Counted from the first letter of the stretch, positions 27,326 through 36,555 are shown. The stretch is 64,000 bases of DNA from Desulfamplus sp. (GCA_015232555.1 JADFZJ010000007.1:24731-88730); one strand, 5' to 3'. Made by a program: numbers and translations. The notes: a model not told the origin generated them from the sequence alone.

Positions 27326-27799
27326 GTGCAAAAAATCATTAGTAGAATTTTTGGGATTATGGCTCTGTTTATCTGCTTGTGTTTTGCTGTAAACGCTTTT
27401 GCAGGTGACAAAGCCACAAAAGAGGAGTGCGTCGCTAAATGCAAAGAGGCGGCAGCATTAGTTAAAGAGATAGGCTTTGATGCAACTATGGCAAAAATAA
27501 ATGATCCTAAGGGTCCGTTTGTATGGAAAGATTCCTATGTTTTCTGCATAGACACAGAATCTGGTATTATTTTGGCACATCTAAATCCTAAAATGCTTGG
27601 AAGACCGATGAAAGGGTTGAAAGATGTGAATGGAAAACTCTTTTTTGTTGAATTCATCAATGTTGCCAAAGAAAAAGGCGAAGGCTGGGTTGACTACATG
27701 TGGCCCAAACCAGGAGAAAAAGAGCCGAGTAAAAAATCAAGTTATGTTCTAAAAGTTGATGGGCATAATATTTTGATGGGTGCTGGTATAAACGAATAA
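27326..27799 (+). CDS. Secreted single-Cache-domain protein
   Basis: The 157-residue protein starts at GTG with AAAGGAG eight bases before it. A signal peptide (IISRIFGIMALFICLCFAVNAFA) leads into one sCache-type domain (VWKDSYVFCIDTESGIILAHLNPKMLGRPM...GEGWVDYMWPKPG). Such domains normally form the sensor part of chemoreceptors and kinases; here it is alone in the periplasm. Two cysteines (ECVAKC) near the mature N-terminus could form a disulfide. A chemoreceptor gene follows 190 bp later, beyond a terminator; a role as a soluble ligand-binding partner is speculative. Confidence 0.85.
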   Translation: MQKIISRIFGIMALFICLCFAVNAFAGDKATKEECVAKCKEAAALVKEIGFDATMAKINDPKGPFVWKDSYVFCIDTESGIILAHLNPKMLGRPMKGLKDVNGKLFFVEFINVAKEKGEGWVDYMWPKPGEKEPSKKSSYVLKVDGHNILMGAGINE

Positions 27800-27872
27800 T
27801 ACGTAACTTTTAGATTTAAATCATAATTCTCTTAACCACATTCTTTTTTCATCACAGCGTTGTAATATATTT

Positions 27873-27920
27873 CATGTATGCCATAAAAACTTAAATATTA
27901 TGGCATACATGATTTTTATA
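27873..27920 (+). terminator. Rho-independent terminator after the Cache gene
   Basis: CATGTATGCCATAA and TTATGGCATACATG form a perfect 14-bp stem with a short AT loop, followed by a T-rich run. It is placed about 75 bp after the Cache stop. Confidence 0.85.
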
Positions 27921-27992
27921 TTTTTTATCTGCATATCGTATTCTTTATAGTGCACTTTCCTTTTTAACAATTTTAGACGATTGAGGTTTCTA

Positions 27993-30002
27993 ATGATTTC
28001 AAATAAAAGTATAAAATTTAGGATTATTCTTCTCTCCTTCTTGGGAATGTTAGGAATGTGTGTAATTACAGGAGCAAATAAATATTTAGATTCTATAAAA
28101 AATATCGAGATTGAGATTGCCCGTCAAAGTGATGATATAGCAAAAAGTGTTCTGCACAACAGTCAGATTGAGGAAAAGTTTCGTAATTCACCAGATCAGG
28201 CACTTTTGAATAACCACGATACAAATAATAAAAAGATAGAGAGTTTAGTTGGAGAAATTGAAGCACTATCTTACGATGATGATATTACATCTCTTGCAAA
28301 AAAGATTGTTCAGGTTCAGCAGAAACATAGCAAAAATTTTAGAACAGTCGGCTCAAATACTTTTGAAATCAATAGTGCAAAAGATGAAATTATAAAAAAT
28401 ATCCAGTCTATAAATACAATTCTTACACAAATGGTTCAAGATATTGACAAAGAGGAGGCAATGCTTGTTCCTACTGGAGATGTTCTTGATGCTTCAAAAG
28501 CAAATCTTCGAGTAGAGTTTAAGGATTTTACAACTTACTGGTATTCAAAACTTATTATAATCCAAAATCTCTTTTTAAACAGTAATGGTGAAGATTACCA
28601 GACAAAAACAAAATATATAGACGATAAAATAAAACTTAAAGACAGCAATATAATCGAGATAATTAAATCTATAAATTCTGAAGAGTCTGAAAAAATAAAA
28701 CCTATTTGGGCAGAAGTAGACAAACTATTACCTATAATTAAAGAGATTGAAGCGAAATTATATTCTCTCTGGCAGAACAATAACGCTTTAGCCAAAGAGC
28801 TTGAGCAAACATCAGCAGAAATGCAGTCTTCAACCTCAACGATTGCAAGTATGGTTCAAAATAAGATGGCAGAGCAGAGTCGTAAAGGTGATATATTTAG
28901 TATTACAGTATCGGCAGCAGGGATCGCAGTTTTATTTCTTTTTAGTTTGATTATAACAAGAGCCATTATACGCCCTCTTAACAATGCAGTTTCAATGCTC
29001 AAAGATATTGCTGAAGGTGAAGGCGATCTTACGAAACGGCTAAATGTTGCCTCAAAGGACGAAATTGGTGAGATGGCATCATGGTTCAACACTTTTATAG
29101 CAAAAATTCAAACCATAATATCTGATGTTGCAGGTAATGCAAAGGCTCTCAATCAATCGTCAGTCAGCCTTGCAAAGGTGTCTGACGAGATGGCAAAAGG
29201 CACAGAACAGACAAGCATTAAGGCAGAATCTGCAGCTTCTGCTGGTGAAGAGATGCACTCAAATATGAGTTCTATTGCTGCTGCCATGGAGGAGGCATCT
29301 GTAAATATAAATATGGTAGCATCATCTTCAGAGCAGATGTCTATGAGTATAAGCGAAGTGGCAAAAAGTACTGAAAATGCAAGAACAACGACAGGCAGTG
29401 CGGTATCGATTGCAAAAAGTGCATCTGAACAGGTAAACAAACTTGGTATAGCTGCAAAAGAGATTGGCAAGGTGGTTGAGTCCATTACTGATATTTCTAA
29501 TCAGGTTAATCTTCTTGCACTAAATGCCACAATTGAGGCTGCAAGAGCAGGGGAGGCTGGAAAAGGGTTTGCAGTAGTTGCAAATGAAATTAAGGAGCTT
29601 GCTAAACAGACATCTGATGCCGCAGGAGAGATAAAATCAAGAGTAGAAGGGATTCAAAGTTCAACAGAATCTACAGTCAGCCAGATTCTAAGTATTTCCA
29701 AGATTGTTACAGATATTAATGATACAGTATCTTCAATAGCAGCAGCGGTGGAAGAACAGTCTGTTACGACAAAAGAGATTACTGCAAATATTACTCAAGC
29801 ATCAACAGGTATCAGCGAAATCAATGACAATGTTTCTCAAAGCAACCTACTTTCTGGCACAATTGCAAAAGATATATCTGATGTTACCTATGCAGCAGAT
29901 ATGATGTCAAAAAGCAGTGTAAAAGTCAGCAGTAGTGCAGACGAGCTTTCAGAGCTTGCAGGCAGGTTGGCTTCGATGGTTGGAAAGTTCAAGATTGTTT
30001 AA
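27993..30002 (+). CDS. Methyl-accepting chemotaxis protein
   Basis: I prefer the ATG at 27993 (669 residues, GAGG six bases before) over the TTG at 27981. A membrane helix near the N-terminus ([18 protein letters not shown]), a long helical periplasmic sensor of about 270 residues, a second helix ([23 protein letters not shown]), HAMP, and the signalling domain with the conserved hairpin ([32 protein letters not shown]) are clear. The sensor looks like a helical-bimodular or long four-helix bundle, not a Cache domain. There is no C-terminal CheR-binding pentapeptide. It feeds CheA/CheW control of the flagellum; no che gene is present in the window. Confidence 0.94.
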   Translation: MISNKSIKFRIILLSFLGMLGMCVITGANKYLDSIKNIEIEIARQSDDIAKSVLHNSQIEEKFRNSPDQALLNNHDTNNKKIESLVGEIEALSYDDDITSLAKKIVQVQQKHSKNFRTVGSNTFEINSAKDEIIKNIQSINTILTQMVQDIDKEEAMLVPTGDVLDASKANLRVEFKDFTTYWYSKLIIIQNLFLNSNGEDYQTKTKYIDDKIKLKDSNIIEIIKSINSEESEKIKPIWAEVDKLLPIIKEIEAKLYSLWQNNNALAKELEQTSAEMQSSTSTIASMVQNKMAEQSRKGDIFSITVSAAGIAVLFLFSLIITRAIIRPLNNAVSMLKDIAEGEGDLTKRLNVASKDEIGEMASWFNTFIAKIQTIISDVAGNAKALNQSSVSLAKVSDEMAKGTEQTSIKAESAASAGEEMHSNMSSIAAAMEEASVNINMVASSSEQMSMSISEVAKSTENARTTTGSAVSIAKSASEQVNKLGIAAKEIGKVVESITDISNQVNLLALNATIEAARAGEAGKGFAVVANEIKELAKQTSDAAGEIKSRVEGIQSSTESTVSQILSISKIVTDINDTVSSIAAAVEEQSVTTKEITANITQASTGISEINDNVSQSNLLSGTIAKDISDVTYAADMMSKSSVKVSSSADELSELAGRLASMVGKFKIV

Positions 30003-30011
30003 TTTTATATT

Positions 30012-30120
30012 TTTATTCGGAAATTTAAATCTGACAATAATTGCAGAGAATCTGCTTATCTTAATGATTATTCAGAAATTTCAATCCAACAATAATTGCA
30101 GCAGAGCCGATTATGTTCTT
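30012..30120 (-). repeat. Two tandem copies of the AACATAAGCAGC repeat (minus orientation)
   Basis: On the minus strand 30066-30120 reads GAACATAATCGGCTCTGCTG then CAATTATTGTTGGATTGAAA, close to the copies at 32808 and 54489. A diverged copy (30012-30060) follows head to tail. Both lie between the chemoreceptor stop and the PilZ gene. Confidence 0.7.
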
Positions 30121-30159
30121 TAAGAAGATAAATGCAATATTTAAACAGGCGGTGTAAAA

Positions 30160-30627
30160 ATGGTAAAAGGATATGTTGATGAACAAAATAAGACGGTTTT
30201 TATCTGCCCTAACTGCGGATTTGAAAAACAGTTTGATGCATCTCCTTTTAAGACCAAAAAGAAAACCATTACTATTAAATGCAGGTGTGGCAATGCTACT
30301 GAAATGGAGATTGAGTTTAGAAAACATTTCAGGAAAAAAGTGGAGCTTTTTGGAATCTGTCTTTTAAAGAAAAATAACAAAAAATGTGAAATCATTGTAA
30401 GAGACCTCTCTATGCAGGGCATAAGATTTGAGTTTCTCCATATTTGCAGCAAATATATGGCATCTATTGATATAGATGATGTAGTTGAGATTGAATTTAA
30501 ATTAGACACAAAACAAGAAGAGCTGATAACAAAAAGATGTATAGTTCGTGCAAAAACAGAGAAATTTATTGGAGCAAAATTTCAGGATGACAATTTTTCA
30601 AAAAGGTTAGGATTTTATCTTGGGTGA
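30160..30627 (+). CDS. Zinc-ribbon PilZ domain protein (probable c-di-GMP receptor)
   Basis: The 155-residue protein has an N-terminal ribbon with two CxC/CxxC pairs (CPNCGF and CRCGN) and a C-terminal PilZ domain. In the PilZ domain the c-di-GMP contacts are visible as RKHFR (RxxxR) and DLSMQG (DxSxxG). Both motifs are complete, so ligand binding is likely. The ribosome site GGCGGTG is adjacent to AATATTTAAACAGGC, a fragment of the dispersed palindrome, so the leader includes repeat sequence. Zinc-ribbon/PilZ fusions occur in Desulfobacterota; the output partner is not known. Confidence 0.85.
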   Translation: MVKGYVDEQNKTVFICPNCGFEKQFDASPFKTKKKTITIKCRCGNATEMEIEFRKHFRKKVELFGICLLKKNNKKCEIIVRDLSMQGIRFEFLHICSKYMASIDIDDVVEIEFKLDTKQEELITKRCIVRAKTEKFIGAKFQDDNFSKRLGFYLG

Positions 30628-30744
30628 TATTATTTTGCCTCGTTCATTTTATTATGGTGAGGGAGCAATGGGAGTGGGTGGGGTATATTAATGCGTAACA
30701 TGACCAAATAATTGAAATGTTGATTTAACAGGAGAAGATAAAAA

Positions 30745-31545
30745 ATGAACAAAGATTTTTATTGCAAATCTATTACTCTGTTTATTACTGCGATTGCCTT
30801 AGTAATGCTGTTTGTCTCGTCTGGATTCTCTGGTCAGTTGACTATTTATACAGAAGATTCGCCAAAAGCCCATTTTAAAGATAAAGATGGAAAAATCACA
30901 GGATATGTTTATGAATTTGTTTTAGCTATGCAGAAAAAGATGGGCGATAAAACTCCTATTCAAATGGTTTCATGGGATCAAGGGTATAATCTTGCATCAA
31001 CAAAACCAAATGTTGTCCTTTTTTCAACCACTTTTACAGAAGAGAGACGTACTCTATTTAAATGGGTAGGTCCTGTTGCAGAATCTGTCTGGGTTCTTTA
31101 CGCTAAAGCTGGATCAGGCATTAAACTGAAATCTCTTGAAGCTGCAAAGCGTTTGAAAAAAATTGGTACATACAAAGATGATGTTCGTGAGCAATTTTTG
31201 AAAGAAAAGGGCTTTACAAACTTAGAGAGTGTAACCGACGATTCTCTTAATCTTAAAAAACTTATGGATAACAGCATTGATCTATGGGTCTCCAGCCGTG
31301 ACAGGGTACCCTTTGTTGCCAATGAAATGGGAATTCCTATGGAGAGTATTGAGCCTGTTTTAAAAATGGTCGAAAAGGGGTTGTTTATCGTATTTAACGC
31401 AGAGACTCCTGATGATATTGTTGATAAATGGGCAGTAGCCTATGACCAGCTTAAATCTGGTGGTACAATGGAGGCTATTTATAAAAAATGGAATGTGACT
31501 GTTCCAACTTATCAAATTCCTGTTATTCAGGTAATTGAAGATTAG
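30745..31545 (+). CDS. Periplasmic family-3 solute-binding protein
   Basis: The 266-residue protein has a signal peptide (ITLFITAIALVMLFVSSGFSG) and an SBP_bac_3 fold (LTIYTEDSPKAHFKDKDGKITGYVYEFV, FSTTFTEERRTLFKWVGPV). No transporter ATPase or permease is next to it, so it may work as an orphan receptor for a kinase or chemoreceptor, or with a transporter encoded elsewhere. The strict amino-acid-binding Arg/Asp pair cannot be confirmed by eye. The ribosome site CAGGAG is good. Confidence 0.87.
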   Translation: MNKDFYCKSITLFITAIALVMLFVSSGFSGQLTIYTEDSPKAHFKDKDGKITGYVYEFVLAMQKKMGDKTPIQMVSWDQGYNLASTKPNVVLFSTTFTEERRTLFKWVGPVAESVWVLYAKAGSGIKLKSLEAAKRLKKIGTYKDDVREQFLKEKGFTNLESVTDDSLNLKKLMDNSIDLWVSSRDRVPFVANEMGIPMESIEPVLKMVEKGLFIVFNAETPDDIVDKWAVAYDQLKSGGTMEAIYKKWNVTVPTYQIPVIQVIED

Positions 31546-31615
31546 TTGTTTTGTATAATAAACATGCAATAACTTACACAACGAAAAATGAAAGTTAGTT
31601 AAGAGACTTTCATAT

Positions 31616-31641
31616 AGAGTCTGAATATTTAAACAGGCTCT
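31616..31641. repeat. Dispersed palindrome, copy with one arm mismatch
   Basis: AGAGTCTG-AATATTTAAA-CAGGCTCT is the reverse orientation of the 11593 and 31778 copies, with one change in the left arm. TA flanks both outer ends. Confidence 0.7.
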
Positions 31642-31676
31642 ACAGGTTTATAGGACAACAAGACAGTTAATTGATT

Positions 31677-31694
31677 AAGAGCCTGTTTAAATAT
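31677..31694 (+). repeat. Dispersed repeat, half copy
   Basis: AGAGCCTGTTTAAATATT is present without the closing CAGGCTCT arm. It may be the end of a longer element or a decayed copy. Confidence 0.6.
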
Positions 31695-31777
31695 TATTTC
31701 TGACAGACCTTTCCTCTGGGGTTTTCAGAAAAAAAACATTTTTAAAATTGACTATAATTTAAAATAGTTGCATTTTC

Positions 31778-31803
31778 AGAGCCTGTTTAAATATTCAGGC
31801 TCT
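31778..31803. repeat. Dispersed palindrome AGAGCCTG-N10-CAGGCTCT
   Basis: The 26-bp core is identical to the copy at 11595-11620. It ends 68 bp before the orphan RecC-domain gene. Confidence 0.75.
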
Positions 31804-31871
31804 AAATTATCTCCCTGATATCATCACTATCAAAGCTCAATAAAAATGTAATTATAAAGGAGCAAGATAAA

Positions 31872-32804
31872 GTGGAAATTGAGCAAGATATAAATAGAAA
31901 TGAATCCGTTGATGTTAATAATACCCAATCTTCCCTTACAAGTGGGCAGGCAAGTTCTGATTTAATTTCACTTAGTAATCTGCTCCGTTTTTTCAGTGCA
32001 CCTCAGAGATATTTTCTTGAAAACACTCTGGGAATCCACCTCAAAGATCAGGGAGAAACTCTTGATGATTGTGAACCATTCTGTCTGGATTATCTTGAGA
32101 ATTATAATCTAAAAGATGAGATGCTAAACCGAATGATAAAAGGAAGCGATATAAAAATAGATACATACAGAGCTAAAGGTGTGCTTCCACACGGAACAGC
32201 AGGGGCAGCTTTCTTTGAGGATACAGTAAACAAAGTCAAAGCCTTTTACACTAAAATAAACCAATATGTTGCACAGGGTAGATCAGAGTCTATTGAAGTT
32301 GATATTACAGGCAATGGCTGGCGGTTAAAGGGTATAGTTGCTGATATATGGGGTGATAGATTGGTAAGATTTAGAATTGCATCTGTAAAACCAAAAGATA
32401 TTTTACGGGCATGGATTATACATCTATCCTGCCTCTGCTCTCCTAAATGCAAGATAGATATAAATAGCACACTACTCATAGGCAGTGATAAGCATTGTTA
32501 TTTTACAACTCCAGAAGAGCCTCTTGCGATTCTGGATAGCCTCATAAAACTGTATAAACATGGAATTAAGACTCCTCTCCGTTTTTTTCCAGCAGCATCA
32601 AAGGTTTATGCAGAGGGAAAGGGGATTGAGAAAGCTGAAAAAGAGTTTCAAGGTAATAATATTAGTTATACAAGTAATGCTGAAGGTCAATCAGAAGAGG
32701 TAAAGCTTTGTTTTAGACACCTTGAGACACCATTGGACAATGAGTTCTGTTCACTATCTAATTCTGTTTGGCTGCCAGTGATTGAGCATTTAGAATGCAA
32801 CTAA
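31872..32804 (+). CDS. recC: Orphan C-terminal domain of RecC (exonuclease V gamma), truncated gene
   Basis: The 310-residue product aligns by eye with the last third of RecC: SLSNLLRFFSAPQRYFLENTLG, DDCEPFCLDYLENYNLKDEML, ...AKGVLPHGTAGAAFF, and the terminal FFPAASKVYAEGKGIEKA...LDNEFCSLSNSVW. Full RecC is about 1,100 residues, so the helicase-like first two thirds are missing. The start GTG has a proper AAAGGAGCAAGATAAA leader. The preceding residues (NRNESVDVNNTQSSLTSGQ) are low-complexity and unlike RecC. No recB or recD is present. It may be a remnant or an independently expressed nuclease-like (catalytically dead PD-D/ExK) domain. Repeats crowd its 5' side. Confidence 0.8.
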   Translation: MEIEQDINRNESVDVNNTQSSLTSGQASSDLISLSNLLRFFSAPQRYFLENTLGIHLKDQGETLDDCEPFCLDYLENYNLKDEMLNRMIKGSDIKIDTYRAKGVLPHGTAGAAFFEDTVNKVKAFYTKINQYVAQGRSESIEVDITGNGWRLKGIVADIWGDRLVRFRIASVKPKDILRAWIIHLSCLCSPKCKIDINSTLLIGSDKHCYFTTPEEPLAILDSLIKLYKHGIKTPLRFFPAASKVYAEGKGIEKAEKEFQGNNISYTSNAEGQSEEVKLCFRHLETPLDNEFCSLSNSVWLPVIEHLECN

Positions 32805-32807
32805 CAA

Positions 32808-32860
32808 AACATAAGCAGCTTCGTTGCAATTATTGTTGGATTGAAATTTCTGAATAATAA
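32808..32860 (+). repeat. Dispersed repeat AACATAAGCAGC family, full copy
   Basis: AACATAAGCAGCTTCGTTGC then AATTATTGTTGGATTGAAAT matches the copy at 54489 almost throughout and the minus copy at 30066. It fills the space between the recC fragment and cobU and provides the cobU leader. Confidence 0.75.
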
Positions 32861-32878
32861 AATAGGAACACCTTGATT

Positions 32879-33451
32879 ATGAACAATAAAATTACCCTTG
32901 TAATTGGCGGATGTAGAAGCGGCAAAAGCAGCCATGCCCTATATCTTGCCAATCAGATTGCACAAAACAAAAAACAGATAGAATGCAATAATAAGAGTCT
33001 ATCCAGTAGAAGAAAAATATTTATGGCAACATCAGTGCCTACAGATAAAGAGATGGATGCCCGCGTGATAAAACACCAAAAAGAGCGGGGAGATGATTGG
33101 ATTACTGCTGAAGTGCCAGTTGAAGTTCCATTAAAAATTAAAGAATTCTTTAAATCTGCTGACGTTATTCTTGTTGACTGCCTCACCTTGTGGGTATCTA
33201 ACCTTATGTTTAACAACTTTGATGATGATGCAATCTTAAAAATAACCCAAGAGTTCCAAGATTTGCTTACAAATTCGACATCACCAATTTTTTTGGTCTC
33301 AAACGAGGTTGGAATGGGTGTTGTACCAGAAAACGCTTTAGCACGGCGTTTTAGAGATATGGCAGGCATGGTCAATCAAAAGATTGCACAGACAGCGGAT
33401 CAGGTTATCTACACAGTTGCGGGAATTCCCATGACTATAAAAAATCGGTAA
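32879..33451 (+). CDS. cobU: Adenosylcobinamide kinase / adenosylcobinamide-phosphate guanylyltransferase
   Basis: The protein (190 residues from the ATG at 32879; a TTG two codons earlier is the alternative) has the CobU P-loop VIGGCRSGKSSHA, FMATSVPTDKEMDARVIKHQ carrying the guanylylated histidine region, VDCLTLWVSNLMF and SNEVGMGVVPENALARRFRD. It phosphorylates adenosylcobinamide and attaches GMP during nucleotide-loop assembly of vitamin B12. A short Asn/Lys-rich insert (NKKQIECNNKSLSSRRK) lies after the first helix. No other cob gene or cobalamin riboswitch is seen nearby. A convergent terminator follows. Confidence 0.93.
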   Translation: MNNKITLVIGGCRSGKSSHALYLANQIAQNKKQIECNNKSLSSRRKIFMATSVPTDKEMDARVIKHQKERGDDWITAEVPVEVPLKIKEFFKSADVILVDCLTLWVSNLMFNNFDDDAILKITQEFQDLLTNSTSPIFLVSNEVGMGVVPENALARRFRDMAGMVNQKIAQTADQVIYTVAGIPMTIKNR

Positions 33452-33499
33452 CTTCTCAATAAGTCAGGGTTGATTTTTAAAAATTTTGGAAATATACAC

Positions 33500-33535
33500 T
33501 CCAGTGGAGCGGCTATTACCGTCCACTGGATTTTG
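33500..33535. terminator. Terminator between convergent cobU and REC-FapA gene
   Basis: TCCAGTGGA and TCCACTGGA form a 9-bp stem with a 13-nt loop, followed by TTTTG on the plus strand. It sits 49 bp after the cobU stop and 11 bp from the end of the minus-strand gene. Confidence 0.75.
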
Positions 33536-33545
33536 TATTAATGGT

Positions 33546-36473
33546 TCATGTCCTATAAACATGAGGTTTACCTGCTGCACTCAGAGGCACTACAAGCATT
33601 TCATTAAATGGATTATTGGGGTCATTCATATTTACAGTTTGTTGAATTATGGAGTTCTTAATGTTGTTCTTTACAGTCATGGAACAATTATTACCTGTAA
33701 TTTGTGTGCCTGCAAAGACGGTTCCATGAACAGTAAGCCCCACACCCTGTTTACTGCTTAACTCTTTTTGCTCCTGATGCCATTTCTTAAAACCGTTCTT
33801 ATCTTTTAAAATGCCCTGCATATCTGTTCTGATAGATTTTAGTTTAGCTTTGAGTTCAGAAATTTTTGTCTGGAGAGTATCATTTTCATCAAACAGGCTA
33901 TTAATCGTCTCATCCATTTTCAACGCCCTTTTGTCAAGATCAGCCAAAAATTCATCCATCTGTTTTTTGACAATAGAACTTGTGGCAAATTTTTTGTCTT
34001 CTAATGTCTTTTGTCTTTCGACTGCAAGCCTCTCTTGAAGTCTGGAAAGTTCCGACAGATCGTTCAACTGCCTCAAGCTCTGATGTTGATATTGCTTTTC
34101 CACAGCTTCAAGTTTGACTATATTCTCTTTATGGCGGTTAATGTTTTCATCAAAAGCCTTAATAATATCTCTTGCATGGTCATCAGCCCCAGGAAACAGA
34201 CGGCAGGGAGGAGATACCTCGCTGCCGATATTCATCGCCTCTATCCCTTTTGCCGCATAAATTGTAGATGCCACAATTCTTCCCCGCGGCACAATAACCT
34301 TACCGCTTGTAATAATTGTGCAGTCAATTATCTCTTTTTGTACCACAACATCACCAAGTGCAATAACTTTGCTCTTTTTTATTGTTTGGGCTGTTAAAAG
34401 AACCCCCGTTTTAATCAGCGAGCCGTTGATATTATTTTTAACAGATAAACTGTTGCTGATATTTACATCAGCCTCATCAATATCGTTTACTGTAAGATTT
34501 CCTCCAGTTACGCTAAATCCTGGAAGTATGCTTCCATGAATAATGATATCTCCACTAAACTTTACGTTTCCAGTTCTAAAATCAACGTTTCCCTTAATGA
34601 TCTTTTCTGGAAAAACACTTATCTTACCAGTAAGGCTGATATCTGGTCTGCCATTTGCGGCTGCAACAGCTTTTAATCCATCTTTTGATATCTCTACGCC
34701 TTGTCCGCAATCAAGATTCACATCAGTCGGAGTTGGAACTGTAATCTCTGTTCCCCTGACCGTAATCCCGTTAATTGGTAGTATAGGGGGAATCTTTTCA
34801 GCTAAAATCGTCCCTTGTGTTACATTAGGAATCTCTCCTCTATCCCTGTAATCAAATCTGCCAGACGCAAGCTCTTTGCCAAAATGGCTGTTTTCACTCT
34901 CAAACAGATATTTTATAACTCCATTACGACCGCTCTTTGCCGGCTTTCCTCTTGCAATTATAAACTTATCTTTTTTTGATGCTACTTGACGAAGAAACAG
35001 CTCAATTGATACATCATCAACAAGTCCATAAACTATCTGATGTTTAATGCCAAGCGTCTTTTTTAGAGCTTCTACACTCATATTTTTTGGCATATCACCA
35101 GCAAGCCTTATAGTTGCGTCCAAGCCATCTTCTGATACAGATATCTCAAATGGTTCTCTTTTATCTGTTGAAATTATATTTCCAATTGAATCTGCATGAT
35201 CTGTCTGCTCTTGCTTTTGTGTTGAAGTATGTTGTTGATGGGGCTGTGCAATAGAATTGCTAATATCATCTGCTTGAGTTTGTGAGATTATAGAGCGTTC
35301 AACTAAAATATCTTTAATTAACCTTAGCTGAAATGTCTTTGTAAAATGGAGCATTTGAAATTCAAGAGCATTTAATATTTCAGATTCAGTTGAAAAATTT
35401 CTGTTAATAACTGCTTTGGAAAATATTTTATCAAGAGCACGCTGTCTTAAAAAACTCTTTTTCTTCCGTTTGAGTATAAGTTCGTTGCTTCTATCGCTAA
35501 TACCTACACCTACTACGCCATCTTCTATGTTATCGTTTGGCAAGGAAGCCGTTTCATTGCCACCCTCAGAGGCAAGCATCTCTCTTTCTGAGTATATCTG
35601 ATCAATTATAATGGACTCTTTCTGCTCTTCTGTAATTATCTTTTCTGCAACAAGAATATCACCAAGAAGGCGGCAGGTAGTTGTGTTGTTGAACTCTTGA
35701 GCCTGAATCTGAAGCCCTCGTTCAATATCAAACTGTGTGACTCCAAAGTTCTGAATAGCTGTTTTGGCAAAAGTTTTACCCATTCTTCTACGGGTAACAG
35801 CAACAATTTTGCTCATATCCTCTGATGATATGAGATTTTTTTCAAACAAGATATTTTCAAGAGAGACATTTCTTCCAGATTGGCGGGCGATCTGCATGGC
35901 AGTGAGTGAGCTATCGAGCTGATCTTGTGTAATAAACCCATGATGAAGAGCTACTCTTCCTAAAAATAGATCTTTTCTATGCTCTTCAAACTTTTGGATC
36001 TCCATATCCATTCTGTTTATCTCTGGAAGTTCAGATTCGGCAGGACGAGAAATTGCAAGTTCACGTACCTTGTCAGGAGATTCAAGTGCCTGACTGATCA
36101 TAATAATAAGCTCGTCACTGTTCCATGGTTTAGTAAGATATCTGTGAGTAACTCCCTGATTGATTGATTGTAAAATATCATCTCTATCTGCATATCCAGA
36201 CAGAATAAATCTCATGGCATTAGGAAGCATGTTTACAGTCTTTTCTAAAAACTGTGTGCCAGTCATATTTGGCATTCTCTGATCAGAGATTATTAAAAAG
36301 ATATTTTTTCGCTCCTCTTCAATCGATTGATTATTTTTTTTAATAATCTCAAGTGCATCATCTCCTCCTGAAGCAGATAAGATATGATATGGTTCTGGCA
36401 ATAGAAGTCTTTTTAAGGATTTTATGATAGATTCCTGATCATCAACAATTATTATGGTATTTTTTTCTTCCAT
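33546..36473 (-). CDS. Receiver-FapA (DUF342) fusion protein A
   Basis: The 975-residue protein has an intact receiver (IIIVDDQES, phosphoacceptor in LIISDQRMPNM, Lys in YLTKPWN). About 250 residues follow of repeated helical modules resembling GspE/MshE N-terminal units (LGRVALHHGFITQDQLDSSLT, RLLGDILVAEKIITEEQKES, then a third at RLIKDILVERSIISQTQADD). Then comes a FapA region (DGLDATIRLAGDM; ILAEKIPPILPINGITVRG; NGRPDISLTGKISVFPE), which forms a right-handed beta-helix with its repeated V-x-G-D-V-x-x-x-G units, a coiled coil and a small C-terminal beta segment (VHGTVFAGTQITG). FapA proteins are polymerising or regulatory beta-helix proteins of unclear function. It is a tandem paralogue of the next gene. 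Confidence 0.88.
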   Translation of the reverse strand: MEEKNTIIIVDDQESIIKSLKRLLLPEPYHILSASGGDDALEIIKKNNQSIEEERKNIFLIISDQRMPNMTGTQFLEKTVNMLPNAMRFILSGYADRDDILQSINQGVTHRYLTKPWNSDELIIMISQALESPDKVRELAISRPAESELPEINRMDMEIQKFEEHRKDLFLGRVALHHGFITQDQLDSSLTAMQIARQSGRNVSLENILFEKNLISSEDMSKIVAVTRRRMGKTFAKTAIQNFGVTQFDIERGLQIQAQEFNNTTTCRLLGDILVAEKIITEEQKESIIIDQIYSEREMLASEGGNETASLPNDNIEDGVVGVGISDRSNELILKRKKKSFLRQRALDKIFSKAVINRNFSTESEILNALEFQMLHFTKTFQLRLIKDILVERSIISQTQADDISNSIAQPHQQHTSTQKQEQTDHADSIGNIISTDKREPFEISVSEDGLDATIRLAGDMPKNMSVEALKKTLGIKHQIVYGLVDDVSIELFLRQVASKKDKFIIARGKPAKSGRNGVIKYLFESENSHFGKELASGRFDYRDRGEIPNVTQGTILAEKIPPILPINGITVRGTEITVPTPTDVNLDCGQGVEISKDGLKAVAAANGRPDISLTGKISVFPEKIIKGNVDFRTGNVKFSGDIIIHGSILPGFSVTGGNLTVNDIDEADVNISNSLSVKNNINGSLIKTGVLLTAQTIKKSKVIALGDVVVQKEIIDCTIITSGKVIVPRGRIVASTIYAAKGIEAMNIGSEVSPPCRLFPGADDHARDIIKAFDENINRHKENIVKLEAVEKQYQHQSLRQLNDLSELSRLQERLAVERQKTLEDKKFATSSIVKKQMDEFLADLDKRALKMDETINSLFDENDTLQTKISELKAKLKSIRTDMQGILKDKNGFKKWHQEQKELSSKQGVGLTVHGTVFAGTQITGNNCSMTVKNNIKNSIIQQTVNMNDPNNPFNEMLVVPLSAAGKPHVYRT

Positions 36474-36555
36474 ATTTTTTCCTTAAATTCAGTTAAATTC
36501 CACTGACCACATCAAATTATTTGATAAAATTGATTTGCAGGATTTTCACTGTTAA

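Larger units (their letters stand above)
31546..31871. other. Repeat-rich intergenic region upstream of the recC fragment
   Basis: Three copies of the GAGCCTG element lie within 190 bp (31616-31641, 31677-31694, 31778-31803), in both orientations. No gene is visible. This clustering next to a truncated recC suggests rearrangement at these repeats (inference). Confidence 0.6.

Noticed and set aside
27974-27981. GACGATTG before the chemoreceptor as a sigma-28 -10 box
   Set aside because: No -35 match at 11 bp (TTCCTTTT), and the leader would be only a few bases.
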